A stretch of 64,000 bases of DNA from Jiulongibacter sp966250325 (GCA_966250325.1 CBINGY010000006.1:1-64000); one strand, 5' to 3'. Shown: positions 54,276 through 63,224, numbered from the stretch's first letter. Notes: generated by a model not told the origin, from the letters alone. Numbers and translations: made by a program.

Positions 54276-55280
54276 ATGACAAAACATACACGGAAAAAAA
54301 TGATCAGAGACAACCACGGCAGACCTATCAATTACCTGCGACTGGCAGTGACAGATCGCTGTAACCTGCGTTGTTTCTACTGTATGCCCGAAGAAGGCAT
54401 CCAGTTTCTGCCGAAACCACATTTGCTCACCTTTGAAGAAATGGTGCGTATGGTGACTCTGATGGCCGAAATGGGCATCACTAAAGTGCGGATCACCGGA
54501 GGAGAGCCATTCGTACGAAAAGACATGATGGCTTTCCTCCGCAGTCTGAAAAATATCCCGGGGATTGAGCAGATAAACATTACTACCAATGGCGTGTTAA
54601 CCGCCCCGCTGGTTCCCGAATTGAAAGAGTTTGGGATCAGTTCGGTCAATTTAAGTCTGGATACGCTGGATCGCGAACGGTTCAAAGAAATGACCCGCAG
54701 AGATGATCTGCCCAATGTGCTGAAAACCCTGGATACCCTGCTGGAAAACGGCATTAAAACCAAGGTCAATGCCGTGGTGATGGCTGGCAAAAACGATATG
54801 GATATTTTGCCTTTAGTGAACCTGACCAAAGAGCTTCCCGTTTCCGTACGTTTTATTGAAGAAATGCCTTTCAATGGCAGCGGCATCAATAAAGAGGCCT
54901 TTATGAGTCATACCCGCATCATGGATAAAATTCGGGAAGCTCATCCTTCGCTCACCAAACTCAAAGATGAGCCGAATTCCACTTCCTATAATTATTCAAT
55001 CGACGGCCACAAAGGCTCCGTGGGCGTGATTGCAGCGTTCAGTCGTACGTTTTGCGGCACTTGTAACCGAATCCGGGTAACACCCACCGGCACCCTGAAA
55101 ACCTGCCTTTACGATGACGGCGTAATGAACATTCGTGACCTTTTGCGGTCTGAACCTGATGATGAAATCATCAAAGAAACTCTTCTTAACGCATTCTCTC
55201 ACCGCCCTAAAGACGGTTTCGAAGCCGAAGCCAAGCGGGCTGCAGTGGTGAGTGAGAGTATGACTACGATTGGGGGGTAG
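54276..55280 (+). CDS. moaA: GTP 3',8-cyclase (molybdenum cofactor biosynthesis)
   Basis: A 334-residue radical-SAM enzyme catalysing the first step of molybdopterin synthesis. The N-terminal 4Fe-4S ligands are C29, C33 and C36 in TDRCNLRCFYCMP. The C-terminal cluster cysteines are in CGTCNRIRVTPTGTLKTCLYDDG, and the essential C-terminal double glycine is present (MTTIGG). It supplies the cofactor of the nitrate reductase encoded in this cluster; other moa/moe genes are elsewhere. The start could be eight codons later at the ATG at 54300. Confidence 0.96.
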   Translation: MTKHTRKKMIRDNHGRPINYLRLAVTDRCNLRCFYCMPEEGIQFLPKPHLLTFEEMVRMVTLMAEMGITKVRITGGEPFVRKDMMAFLRSLKNIPGIEQINITTNGVLTAPLVPELKEFGISSVNLSLDTLDRERFKEMTRRDDLPNVLKTLDTLLENGIKTKVNAVVMAGKNDMDILPLVNLTKELPVSVRFIEEMPFNGSGINKEAFMSHTRIMDKIREAHPSLTKLKDEPNSTSYNYSIDGHKGSVGVIAAFSRTFCGTCNRIRVTPTGTLKTCLYDDGVMNIRDLLRSEPDDEIIKETLLNAFSHRPKDGFEAEAKRAAVVSESMTTIGG

Positions 55281-55283
55281 ATA

Positions 55284-55991
55284 TTAAAAGGAACTAATAG
55301 TTGGTAAAATAACATTCGTGTTATAGCTATCAAGTTCTCTTAGAATCAATAAATATTCATAAAAAGCATCTCCCCATGGCGAGAAATTTTCAGTTCTATC
55401 GGCATAGTTCAGAGTATATGCTGAAATAAAAAATTTAGACTCTTTTATTTTATTAATTAATTCAATGAAATCTGACTCTAAAAAAGGTATATACACCATT
55501 ATTTCCTTGACAAAATGGGACACATTTTCAAAGGCATCATTATGAATTAATAATCTATAACTAGCTGGGATTCTATTATTCGGAGTTCCTAAGACCGTTG
55601 TTTTACTTATCGAATTGGGATTCCCACTCTTACAAAGCGAAAGGAACTCGGCTTTTTCAATGACCTTAAAGTCAATATGATTAGCGGGTAGCCCATTGGA
55701 GTGTAAAACCTCAGTAAGCACTGCCTTCCCCCTTCCAACAATTTGTTGTGAATAGCTATAAATCAATTTATTAATTCTACTCTTATCTAAGTTTTCTTTC
55801 GGAATTACCACTACCCTGTAAAAAATGTAACTCGAAATGAATGCAAGACTGAGGCCTGATAAGACCACTCCTATTTCAGAACCATATCTAAAAAACTCTG
55901 GCACCTCTGAAAACAAAATCTCAACGCAAAAAACTATAACCGAACTAGCAATTACTCCTACTAGCAGTAATCTTTTGATCTTTGTTTTCAT
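55284..55991 (-). CDS. Hypothetical two-helix membrane protein
   Basis: A 235-residue protein of unknown function. Two N-terminal transmembrane helices (about residues 8-28 and 37-60) are followed by a soluble domain of mixed helices and strands with no motif I recognise. It ends 3 bp from the convergent moaA stop. It and the following gene are AT-rich compared with the nitrate cluster, suggesting an accessory insertion. Confidence 0.65.
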   Translation of the reverse strand: MKTKIKRLLLVGVIASSVIVFCVEILFSEVPEFFRYGSEIGVVLSGLSLAFISSYIFYRVVVIPKENLDKSRINKLIYSYSQQIVGRGKAVLTEVLHSNGLPANHIDFKVIEKAEFLSLCKSGNPNSISKTTVLGTPNNRIPASYRLLIHNDAFENVSHFVKEIMVYIPFLESDFIELINKIKESKFFISAYTLNYADRTENFSPWGDAFYEYLLILRELDSYNTNVILPTISSF

Positions 55992-56063
55992 GATCTTTAC
56001 CCGTTAAATTTCATTTTTTACAATACAAATTTGGCTCCAACAGCTCGGATTTTCCTCTGCTCT

Positions 56064-56217
56064 CCGAAGCTTTCAGCTTCGGTGTGGCGAATTCAAACCT
56101 CTGGTTTGAGAATAATTTTCAGCCCAATTTGAATTCATTTGATGGAGTAATAATAGCCGTCTTTTTTCTAAATACCGGCCAGAGGCCGCTTTCACCACTA
56201 CGAAGGCAGAGCCTTCG
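56064..56217. repeat. Cluster of four short perfect hairpins with 3-nt loops
   Basis: CCGAAGCT-TTC-AGCTTCGG (56064-56082), TCAAACC-TCT-GGTTTGA (56093-56109), CGGCC-AGA-GGCCG (56076+100 to 56188) and CGAAGGC-AGA-GCCTTCG (56201-56217) stand in a 241-bp gap. Three of the four share the loop AGA or its complement TCT. No coding sequence is seen here. Confidence 0.6.
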
Positions 56218-56232
56218 CAGAGCGGGGGTTTG

Positions 56233-56873
56233 CTATCTTTTTGGACAGATTTGAATTAAGCCCTCACAGGAGGAATTGGACAAAAAGACTACCATTTTCT
56301 CAAATTTTTCCTTCTCCATTTCAATCATGTGAGATATTCTATTTCGATATTTTATTACCAGATTATTGTATTCCGGATTGTCAACTAGTTTCGCAAAAAG
56401 AATGCCCTTATATGCCCTTTCTATTTCAGAAAAGCGAAATCCAAATTTATCGTAAACATCAGAATTGTATAATTTATCAAGGCTCTCATAACTGTTAAAT
56501 TCTTCAAAAACCTGAAAGCCAATTGATGTCATAAATTCATTAACCATTTTTACCCATTTGTCAATATCAGCATGAGTTCTTATTTGAAAAGAATAACTAT
56601 TCTGATTAACATAATGAGCATAATTATACGACAGCGTATTAGGGTTTAACTGGACATCAGTTATTTTTTCACAAATCTTGTTCACCTGATAATCTAAAAT
56701 AATAACCGAAACGCTTGCCTCATAGATATCACCATAACTGGCAAATCCGTATCTAAAGCGATATTCATTTAAAATATTTTTTTATAAAAGTCTTTTGTCC
56801 CTTTAAAACCTCTTGGCTCCAGAATCTCTCCAAACCGAAGGCGTAATAAATGCCGAAGTTCACTGGCTTTCAT
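56233..56873 (-). pseudogene. Frameshifted hypothetical gene (DUF4304-like)
   Basis: The 5' part starts at the ATG at 56873 (MKASELRHLLRLRFGEIL) and stops at 56769 after DFYKKIF. The 3' part is open in another frame from just after that point down to 56233 and has no ATG (only a GTG at 56685). Adding one base in the 7-T run at 56777-56783 joins them into about 213 residues: GFKGTKDFYKKN-ILNEYRFRYGFASYGDIYEASVSV. The N-terminus resembles DUF4304-type proteins; function is unknown. It may be a decayed gene, a phase-variable one or a base-call error. Confidence 0.6.
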
Positions 56874-57025
56874 AATCCATATAATTAATTTCCAAATGGC
56901 AAATTGTTTTAAATCATTTGCACTCTGTTTCACACAAAACTCAACAAGCAAATCTAGGCTAAGAATTACTTCCCCCTTTTCAGAGCCTCCGCCAGTTAAA
57001 GCTATCCGAGAAAATCTGTACGATC

Positions 57026-57047
57026 CCTGCCCGTCCGGCAGGCGGGC
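57026..57047. repeat. GC-rich palindrome
   Basis: CCTGCC pairs with GGCAGG, or alternatively GCCCG with CGGGC, within the stretch 57026-57047. It lies just past the DUF4143 ATPase stop. It looks like an intergenic repeat; no function is assigned. Confidence 0.4.
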
Positions 57048-57055
57048 GTGCCCCA

Positions 57056-58258
57056 TCAATACATCATCCCAAACAAATACATCGGAATTTTATTCAGATA
57101 GCCTATTTCCAGATCATCGGCGGCTACGTAGGCGTTTGTTTCGTTTTGAATTTGCTTTTTGTTTTTTGACTTTCCGCCTATTTCTAATAGTAGGTCCTTA
57201 TCTGGTAGGTAAATATCTCCCGGCCCTTTGGGTTGAGCTATTTCCAGCCCTGCATGCTGTAACTGATTGACCATAAAAGCCTCCCGTATATTTCCGATTT
57301 CATTGACAGACCGCAGCATATAGGCCAGATTAGTGTTTTCCAGATAGATTTTGTCTGGCTTTTGAAGGATAGAAATGCCTTTGCCCTCCCGGTTCAGAAA
57401 ATTGAGAACTCCTGCCGTTTCCAGGGCGTGTAAATATGATTTGACTGTATTTCGGCTGATGCCCAGTTTCTCTGCTATTGCCGTAATATTCAAGCTAAAC
57501 GGAGGAGATTCCACTATTACTCCCAGCAGTTTTTTGATTTTATGCGTGTTCTCCGGCGAATAGTCGTTGATATACGCCATGTCAATATTCAAGGTAGTAT
57601 CCAACGTCTGCATGAGCCGGGTTTGGAAGCTTTCCGGTCGTAGATTTTTGGCAAAAGGATAGTAGCCTGTCTTCAAATATTCCCGGAATAGGGGAATTGG
57701 AGTGAACTGCTGCGTAAGTGTTGTGGCCATTTCCACGTGATCTGACAACAGATTTTCCAGAGCTACCGGCTCCAGTTTTATTTGATGCACCAGCTCCAGA
57801 TATTCTCTAAAAGACAACCCCCCCATGTCATAAATGGCGACCCGGCGGCTTAAATCGGCCTCACCTTTGAGGAGTTCAAGTGCTGACGACGAAGAGATGA
57901 TTACCTGCAAGCCGGGATACGCATCATAGAGGTGTTTTATCATACCAGACCAGCCCTGAACTTTATGAACTTCATCTACCAGCAGCACCTGCCCGCCCAT
58001 GAGCGTAAAGTCTGCTGCCAGATCCATCAGATTATGGGTATAGAAATACGGATGATCCAGCGTTACGTACAGATTCCGGGTGGTATCCTTTAATTCGTAC
58101 TTCAGATACTGTAGCATCATGGTGGTTTTACCCACCCCTCGCAGGCCTTTCAGGCATAAAAATCGCTCATCCCAGGGGAGTTTGGTGTATAAATACCGCT
58201 TAAAACTGTCTGAAACCTGTGCCAGAAGTGCGTTCTGGTATCTGAATAATTCCTCCAT
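57056..58258 (-). CDS. AAA_14/DUF4143 ATPase
   Basis: A 400-residue P-loop ATPase of the AAA_14-DUF4143 family. Walker A is GLRGVGKTT (about residues 38-46) and Walker B is VLLVDEVHK. A winged-helix segment follows (NITAIAEKLGISRNTVKSYLHALETAGVLNFL), then a C-terminal DUF4143 domain with a nuclease-like GDIYLPDKDLLLEIGGKSKNKKQI. The family is common, often transferred between strains, and of unknown role. The ATG at 58258 is used; a TTG seven codons earlier is rejected. Direct repeats upstream may be its operator. Confidence 0.85.
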   Translation of the reverse strand: MEELFRYQNALLAQVSDSFKRYLYTKLPWDERFLCLKGLRGVGKTTMMLQYLKYELKDTTRNLYVTLDHPYFYTHNLMDLAADFTLMGGQVLLVDEVHKVQGWSGMIKHLYDAYPGLQVIISSSSALELLKGEADLSRRVAIYDMGGLSFREYLELVHQIKLEPVALENLLSDHVEMATTLTQQFTPIPLFREYLKTGYYPFAKNLRPESFQTRLMQTLDTTLNIDMAYINDYSPENTHKIKKLLGVIVESPPFSLNITAIAEKLGISRNTVKSYLHALETAGVLNFLNREGKGISILQKPDKIYLENTNLAYMLRSVNEIGNIREAFMVNQLQHAGLEIAQPKGPGDIYLPDKDLLLEIGGKSKNKKQIQNETNAYVAADDLEIGYLNKIPMYLFGMMY

Positions 58259-58265
58259 TTTGATC

Positions 58266-58420
58266 TTAACTGAAACCAAAAATAGAAATTATTGATCTCA
58301 TTTCAAACCGTTTTATTCATTATTTGGTTTTTATTCAGACCGCTTTTTGCAAATATTGATCTCTACTCAGACCGTTTTGCACATAATTTGATTTGAACCC
58401 ACACCCATTTATCAAAAGCC
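58266..58420. repeat. About 31-bp direct repeats upstream of the DUF4143 ATPase gene
   Basis: Three clear copies start at 58292, 58323 and 58356 and share TTGATCTC/TTTGGTTT, then TCARACCG and a TTTTGCA-like tail ending in ATAA or similar. Degenerate flanking copies are at about 58266 and 58387. They begin within 8 bp of the ATPase start codon and fill the 168-bp spacer. Confidence 0.6.
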
Positions 58421-58426
58421 GCAAGT

Positions 58427-59365
58427 TCAATTCACCACATTCACCACCTCACCGGCCATCCAGGCTTTGATGTTATCGGTTACTATCTGGAAGAGGCGTT
58501 TTCTGGCTTCCAGCGAAGCCCAGGCGATATGCGGAGAGATGATAAGGTTTTTTGCTCCGAAGAGTGGGTTGCCGTTTTTGGGTGGTTCGGTGGTTAGTAC
58601 ATCAAGAGCTGCACCGGCAATTACGCCTTCATCAAGAGCCATGCGTAGATCGGATTCGTTGATGAGTGGGCCGCGACCAGTATTGATCAAAATGGCCGTT
58701 TGCTTCATCTTTTTGAGGCTTTCGGCATTGATAAAGCCTTTGTTTTCTTCGGTAAGCGGGCAGTGCAGACTCACAAAATCCGATTTTGCCAAAAGCTCAT
58801 CCAACTCCACGGTGTTGTATTTGGGGTGCGGTTTGTCTGATTTTCTATTGACTAAAACATTCATCTCAAAGGCTTCGGCCAACTGAGCCACTTTTTCGCC
58901 GATATCGCCGATGCCTACCAGTCCGAGCGTCTTCCCCGCCAGTTCGGTAAGGGTGTAATCGTAATAACAGAAGTCGGGGCTGGCCTGCCATTTTTCGGGC
59001 TCATTATGCTCGGCAATGCGATTGGTGAACGCCAGAATCATGGCAAAAACATGCTGAGCTACCGACATGGAGCTGTAATTTTTGGCATTGGTCACTACAA
59101 TTCCATGCTTTTTCGCGGCCTCCAGATCTACCACATTATAACCGGTGGCCGTTACGCCTATGTACTTTAATTTAGGCAGTTGACTAATTATCTTCTCATC
59201 TAAAATCGACTTGTTGGTCAATACAATTTCGGCGTCTTTGGCACGTTCCACGGTTTGTTCGTAAGAGGTACGGTCATAAGAGGTAAAATTCCCAAGATTC
59301 TTCAATTCGGAAAGGTCGAGTTCCTCTGGGTGAGAGCTGTAGGCGTCAAGAAAAACAATATTCAT
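58427..59365 (-). CDS. D-2-hydroxyacid dehydrogenase (NAD-dependent)
   Basis: A 312-residue D-isomer-specific 2-hydroxyacid dehydrogenase. The NAD-binding motif is LVGIGDIGEKVA, the catalytic arginine is in NTGRGPLIN and the histidine is in ISPHIAWAS; the substrate domain has GVTATGYNVVDL. The sequence is closest in feel to glycerate dehydrogenase/hydroxypyruvate reductase, but the substrate cannot be fixed. The ATG at 59365 (MNIVFLDAYSSHPEEL) is used; a longer in-frame start at 59485 runs into murB and is rejected. It is divergent from murB by 47 bp. Confidence 0.9.
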   Translation of the reverse strand: MNIVFLDAYSSHPEELDLSELKNLGNFTSYDRTSYEQTVERAKDAEIVLTNKSILDEKIISQLPKLKYIGVTATGYNVVDLEAAKKHGIVVTNAKNYSSMSVAQHVFAMILAFTNRIAEHNEPEKWQASPDFCYYDYTLTELAGKTLGLVGIGDIGEKVAQLAEAFEMNVLVNRKSDKPHPKYNTVELDELLAKSDFVSLHCPLTEENKGFINAESLKKMKQTAILINTGRGPLINESDLRMALDEGVIAGAALDVLTTEPPKNGNPLFGAKNLIISPHIAWASLEARKRLFQIVTDNIKAWMAGEVVNVVN

Positions 59366-59412
59366 GGGTTCTGGTTTCTGTTCGGTAAATTGCGGCCGTT
59401 TGTTAACTGCCA

Positions 59413-60429
59413 ATGCCAAAAATACAGAAAAACGTTTCATTAAAGCCGTATAATACGTTCGGACTTGAGGCCAGTGCCTCCTCATTCATTGAGATTAACG
59501 CCATAAAAGAAGCTCAGGAGCTCATTTCTTCGCCGGATTTTAATCTGGAAAACGTATTGATCCTTGGAGGAGGGAGCAATCTTCTGCTAACCCGGGACTA
59601 TGAGGGTCTGGTAGTAAAAAACAACCTTAAAGGCATTGATTTTAAAGAAGACGGTGATTCTGTATGGGTTACAGCAGGTGGTGGGGAAGTGTGGCATCAT
59701 CTGGTGATAACCTGTGTTGAGAAAGGATATGGTGGCATTGAAAACCTTTCACTGATTCCGGGAACTGTGGGGGCTGCTCCCATGCAGAATATCGGTGCAT
59801 ACGGAGTGGAAATTAAGGATGTTTTTGTCCATTTGACCGCCCTGAATCTGATCACAGGAGAGCTGGAAATTTTTGACAATAAATCCTGCGAATTTGGCTA
59901 TCGCGAAAGCATTTTCAAGCATTCTCATAAGGGCAGGTATCTGATATGTGAGGTTACTTTTCAATTGACTAAAACACCTCAACTTCACCTGGAATACGGG
60001 GCTATTCGCGATACTTTGACGGAGATGGGTATTGAAAACCCAACGATCAGAGAGGTGAGCCAGGCAGTGATTGCCATTCGGCAATCCAAACTTCCGGATC
60101 CGACAGAGATTGGTAATTCGGGTAGCTTTTTTAAAAATCCGGTGGTGGAGAAATCACTTTTTGACCAAATCAAAGCGGTTTATCCTTCGGCTCCCTCGTA
60201 TCCGGTAGATGAGCATCATATAAAATTGCCGGCAGGCTGGCTTATTGAGCAGGTTGGCTGGAAAGGCTACACGCGAGGTGCTATAGGAGTTCATAAGAAA
60301 CAGGCACTGGTACTGGTCAATTACGGAGGAGGGGCCGGAGAAGACATAAAAAGACTATCGGAAGATATTCAGGCTTCGGTTTTTGAAAAATTTGGAGTTA
60401 GCCTGCAGGCCGAAGTAAATATTATCTAA
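59413..60429 (+). CDS. murB: UDP-N-acetylmuramate dehydrogenase
   Basis: A 338-residue FAD enzyme that reduces UDP-GlcNAc-enolpyruvate to UDP-MurNAc in peptidoglycan synthesis. FAD-binding blocks are NVLILGGGSNLLLT and LSLIPGTVGAAPMQNIGAYGVE, the catalytic serine is in GNSGSFFKNPV, and the terminal glutamate is in AEVNII. The length and the extra loop are those of type I (E. coli-like) MurB. It stands alone rather than in the mur-fts cluster. Confidence 0.96.
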   Translation: MPKIQKNVSLKPYNTFGLEASASSFIEINAIKEAQELISSPDFNLENVLILGGGSNLLLTRDYEGLVVKNNLKGIDFKEDGDSVWVTAGGGEVWHHLVITCVEKGYGGIENLSLIPGTVGAAPMQNIGAYGVEIKDVFVHLTALNLITGELEIFDNKSCEFGYRESIFKHSHKGRYLICEVTFQLTKTPQLHLEYGAIRDTLTEMGIENPTIREVSQAVIAIRQSKLPDPTEIGNSGSFFKNPVVEKSLFDQIKAVYPSAPSYPVDEHHIKLPAGWLIEQVGWKGYTRGAIGVHKKQALVLVNYGGGAGEDIKRLSEDIQASVFEKFGVSLQAEVNII

Positions 60430-60465
60430 TTTGGCAATAGCTAATCACCCTATAACCCTTCGAAG

Positions 60466-61059
60466 ATGCAAGTTTCACATGTAATCTCTGATCTGGCTTT
60501 GGGCCTTGTGGGCCTTTATGTTTTTTTCAGATACATCATTCGTTTGCCACTGATGGAAACCGTTCTTTGGGAATCGTTTGTGCTTTCGGTAACAGTGGCC
60601 GCATTTTTTGGAGCTGCAAGGTTTGCCGGGCTGGAGCAGGCGGGGTATGTGGCCGGATTCTTTCAGAATCTTGCTTCTACGGTAGGTGCATTGGGGCTGG
60701 CGGTGGTGGCCTGGTTTAAAGTTTGGAAAGACAATACGCTGGATAATAAGATTGGCGTAACCGTACTTACTATCGGGTTTCTGCTTTTTGTTATCAATCA
60801 GGTGATGGGTTTACATCAAATCATCCGGTTTATTCCGGTGGTATGTATGCTCCTGGTAGCCGGGGCTGCTGTAAAGGGCCTGTTAAACGGCCAGATTTCG
60901 CTGGCACTTTGGCTGTTTGCAGGGGTGGCTTTTGCAGCACTTGCCACGTTCAGAGACAGCTTTGTGGCCGATGATCACAATGCCATCGATGTATATCATT
61001 ATCTACTGGCAGCATCTGTTCTTTGTTTTGGAATGGCGGCGTCAAAGCCTTCTTTATAA
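60466..61059 (+). CDS. Hypothetical polytopic membrane protein
   Basis: A 197-residue protein with about six hydrophobic helices and few charged residues; loops carry KVWKDNTLDNK and DSFVADDHNAIDVYHY. I do not recognise the family with confidence. It follows murB by 36 bp on the same strand and may share its transcript. It ends 3 bp before the convergent trpD stop. Confidence 0.65.
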   Translation: MQVSHVISDLALGLVGLYVFFRYIIRLPLMETVLWESFVLSVTVAAFFGAARFAGLEQAGYVAGFFQNLASTVGALGLAVVAWFKVWKDNTLDNKIGVTVLTIGFLLFVINQVMGLHQIIRFIPVVCMLLVAGAAVKGLLNGQISLALWLFAGVAFAALATFRDSFVADDHNAIDVYHYLLAASVLCFGMAASKPSL

Positions 61060-61062
61060 TCA

Positions 61063-62058
61063 TTATTCCACCATCTTCTTCAGCGATTGAAGGGCCTTGC
61101 CACTTTCCAGTGATTCCCGGGCCTGAGCCAGGCCTTCTTCAATTGGAATATTTCTGGCTACACCCAGGGCCAGTGCGGCATTGGCAAGCACCACGTTGGT
61201 TTGTGCGGTTGTACCCTTGTTTGATAAGACATCTATCATAATACGGGCCGATTCCTCCAAAGTACCTCCTCCGTGAATTTCTTCCTGGTTTATTGACTCA
61301 AAACCAAAAGCGGAGGGAGAAAACAACTCGCCTTCGTCGGCTGAGGGAAAATGAGACGAGAACATGAAATCTCCTGTAAGAGAAACTTCGTCATAAACGG
61401 CCAGGTCAAAAATAACTCCGAAACGCCCTCCCATTTTCCGGAAGAGCTGTTCGTAGAGTTCAAAAACGCAGAGATCGTAAACCCCCGAAATCTGTTTGGT
61501 AACACGGGCCGGGTTTAGCAGAGGACCCAGCATATTGAAGAAGGTTTTCATGCCCAGCTCACCGCGAATAGGCCCTACATGCCGCATGGCCGGGTGAAAC
61601 AATGGTGCGTGGAGGTAACAGATATCGGCTGTTTCCAGCTTTTTTTTCAGATAATCGGTATCATTGGTAAATTTTACACCCAGAAATTCCAGTACTGTAC
61701 TGCTGCCCACAGAACTACTTACGCCATGATTGCCATGTTTGGCCACCTGCTGGCCTGCACCGGCCACTACAAAGGCTGCGGAAGTAGAAATGTTAAAAGT
61801 ATCTTTTCCATCACCCCCGGTGCCACATACATCCATGGCGTCAAAATCGTTTAGATCAAGCTTCACCGAGACCTCCAGCATGGCATCACGGAAACCTTCG
61901 AGCTCAGCGGCGGTTATGCCTTTTTGCTGAATGCCCATCAGAAATGCCGCTATTTGCGAACCATTGACCTCTCCATGAGCTATTTTTGTCAAGGCGGTAT
62001 AGGCCTCATCACGGGTGAGCGATTGGTTTTGAACCAGCTGGTTGAGATAGGTTTTCAT
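61063..62058 (-). CDS. trpD: Anthranilate phosphoribosyltransferase
   Basis: A 331-residue enzyme joining anthranilate to PRPP in tryptophan synthesis. The PRPP motif is CGTGGDGKDTFNIST, followed by KHGNHGVSSSVGSS and HAPLFHPAMRHVGPIRGELG, all intact. Length is normal. It is a lone trp gene here, with no trpE, trpC or trpG neighbours, which is unusual but known. Confidence 0.95.
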   Translation of the reverse strand: MKTYLNQLVQNQSLTRDEAYTALTKIAHGEVNGSQIAAFLMGIQQKGITAAELEGFRDAMLEVSVKLDLNDFDAMDVCGTGGDGKDTFNISTSAAFVVAGAGQQVAKHGNHGVSSSVGSSTVLEFLGVKFTNDTDYLKKKLETADICYLHAPLFHPAMRHVGPIRGELGMKTFFNMLGPLLNPARVTKQISGVYDLCVFELYEQLFRKMGGRFGVIFDLAVYDEVSLTGDFMFSSHFPSADEGELFSPSAFGFESINQEEIHGGGTLEESARIMIDVLSNKGTTAQTNVVLANAALALGVARNIPIEEGLAQARESLESGKALQSLKKMVE

Positions 62059-62193
62059 TCCTTCCTAAATTTCTTCGGTGCTAAAATTTCCACAAAATTG
62101 TCGGTTTTAGTTCAGAAGGCCTAAGAACTGTTCCGAAAGAGTATACCTAAAAACCGTAGTTTGAGTAATTTTACAACTCAAAACAGAAAAGTT

Positions 62194-62670
62194 ATGAGGA
62201 TTCCGGCGGCATTGGTGATTTTAATGTGGGTTTTTGGTTGCTCCAATGTGGAGCGGCTGGATACAACGGCGGTGAAAGAAGTGATGGAATCGCACGAAAT
62301 CAAAAAGATTACCGAGGCAGATATTATGTCGGCCCTTGACCGAATGGGGCTCAAAGTGGCCTCAGAGATTGATTCTGTAAACTGTGATGCACGCTACAGC
62401 TATGCACGTTCCATGGCAGAATCCGGAAAATTCACTCTGGAAAAAGTAAATGCTGAAGGGTATGCCAGCGAGTTTCCCAAAGACCGGCAGATGGTGGAAG
62501 CACTGGCCTATGAAGTAGAACAGGGAAAGGCTGTCAATCCTACACCACAAAAACTGGATGACCGGCTTTTTGCCTTTTATTTTACCGCAGACTGTGCTTC
62601 AGAAAAATCAGGACTGGAACTGTGGAAACTTACCATTGACCGTCCCACAATTATTCAGAGTATGGAGTAA
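62194..62670 (+). CDS. Hypothetical lipoprotein
   Basis: A 158-residue protein. The signal peptide ends in LMWVFGC (lipobox cysteine about residue 16). The mature part is helical with two further cysteines in SVNCDARYSYARSMAES and FTADCASEKSGLE that could form a disulfide. No family is recognised. The ATG at 62194 gives the lipoprotein signal; a TTG at 62161 is rejected. Confidence 0.7.
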   Translation: MRIPAALVILMWVFGCSNVERLDTTAVKEVMESHEIKKITEADIMSALDRMGLKVASEIDSVNCDARYSYARSMAESGKFTLEKVNAEGYASEFPKDRQMVEALAYEVEQGKAVNPTPQKLDDRLFAFYFTADCASEKSGLELWKLTIDRPTIIQSME

Positions 62671-62692
62671 TTTGTTTATTCTGGCATACTTC

Positions 62693-62724
62693 TTGACTTT
62701 TTCCGGGAAACTATTGTAGCTTTG
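62693..62724 (+). promoter_or_regulatory. Promoter before the small envelope gene
   Basis: TTG (62693-62695) and TAGCTTTG (62717-62724) are separated by 21 bp, matching the Bacteroidota -33/-7 pattern. The gene start is 10 bp downstream. Confidence 0.6.
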
Positions 62725-62734
62725 CCGCCTCATT

Positions 62735-63088
62735 ATGAAGCAGAAGACCTACATATTCAAAGCATTAGGGGTGTTTATGAGCCTTTTTGTGCTCACCACC
62801 GTGCTTTCCAGAGGTCTGGTAAAAAGCCAGATGCTGGAGCGTGCTGCTTCATCACAAAGCCCCTCAGACGATCAGAATGACGAACAGGCCCATTTCTCTG
62901 AGCTCAGTTCAGAAGTAGTCATCCCATCTGTTGCGTTTGATTTTAGTGGAGATTTTGTTACCATTCCTACTCCCGATTTCCGTGTTTTACTCGTAGAAGC
63001 CGGATTTTCCGCTTTTACCAAACCACAGTACCGGATATCGTATTTTGAGAAACTTTTTGAGCACCATATTGCCATAAACGCTCCCTGA
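62735..63088 (+). CDS. Hypothetical single-helix envelope protein
   Basis: A 117-residue protein with one N-terminal hydrophobic segment (about residues 8-24) acting as a signal or anchor. A polar linker (SSQSPSDDQNDEQ) and a short C-terminal segment ending in LFEHHIAINAP follow. No family is recognised. It has its own well-formed promoter and lies 136 bp upstream of secDF. Confidence 0.65.
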   Translation: MKQKTYIFKALGVFMSLFVLTTVLSRGLVKSQMLERAASSQSPSDDQNDEQAHFSELSSEVVIPSVAFDFSGDFVTIPTPDFRVLLVEAGFSAFTKPQYRISYFEKLFEHHIAINAP

Positions 63089-63224
63089 TTTGTCATCGAT
63101 TTCCTGATTTTCAGACCGGGTTCACGGTCACTTTTCAAACAAAATTTTTCATAAACGGCTGTGTCCCGCAGCATGTTTTTCACGGTTAACCACGTCTTTG
63201 GCAGGGACAAAAGACTAAAAAACT

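Noticed and set aside
56769..57059. Separate 96-residue gene
   Set aside because: Its first 62 residues lie in non-conserved DNA containing a palindrome; only the part from 56873 fits, as the 5' end of the frameshifted gene below it.
58427..59485. Longer 2-hydroxyacid dehydrogenase start overlapping murB
   Set aside because: The added 40 residues have no family similarity and would overlap the murB start; the ATG at 59365 begins the conserved fold.
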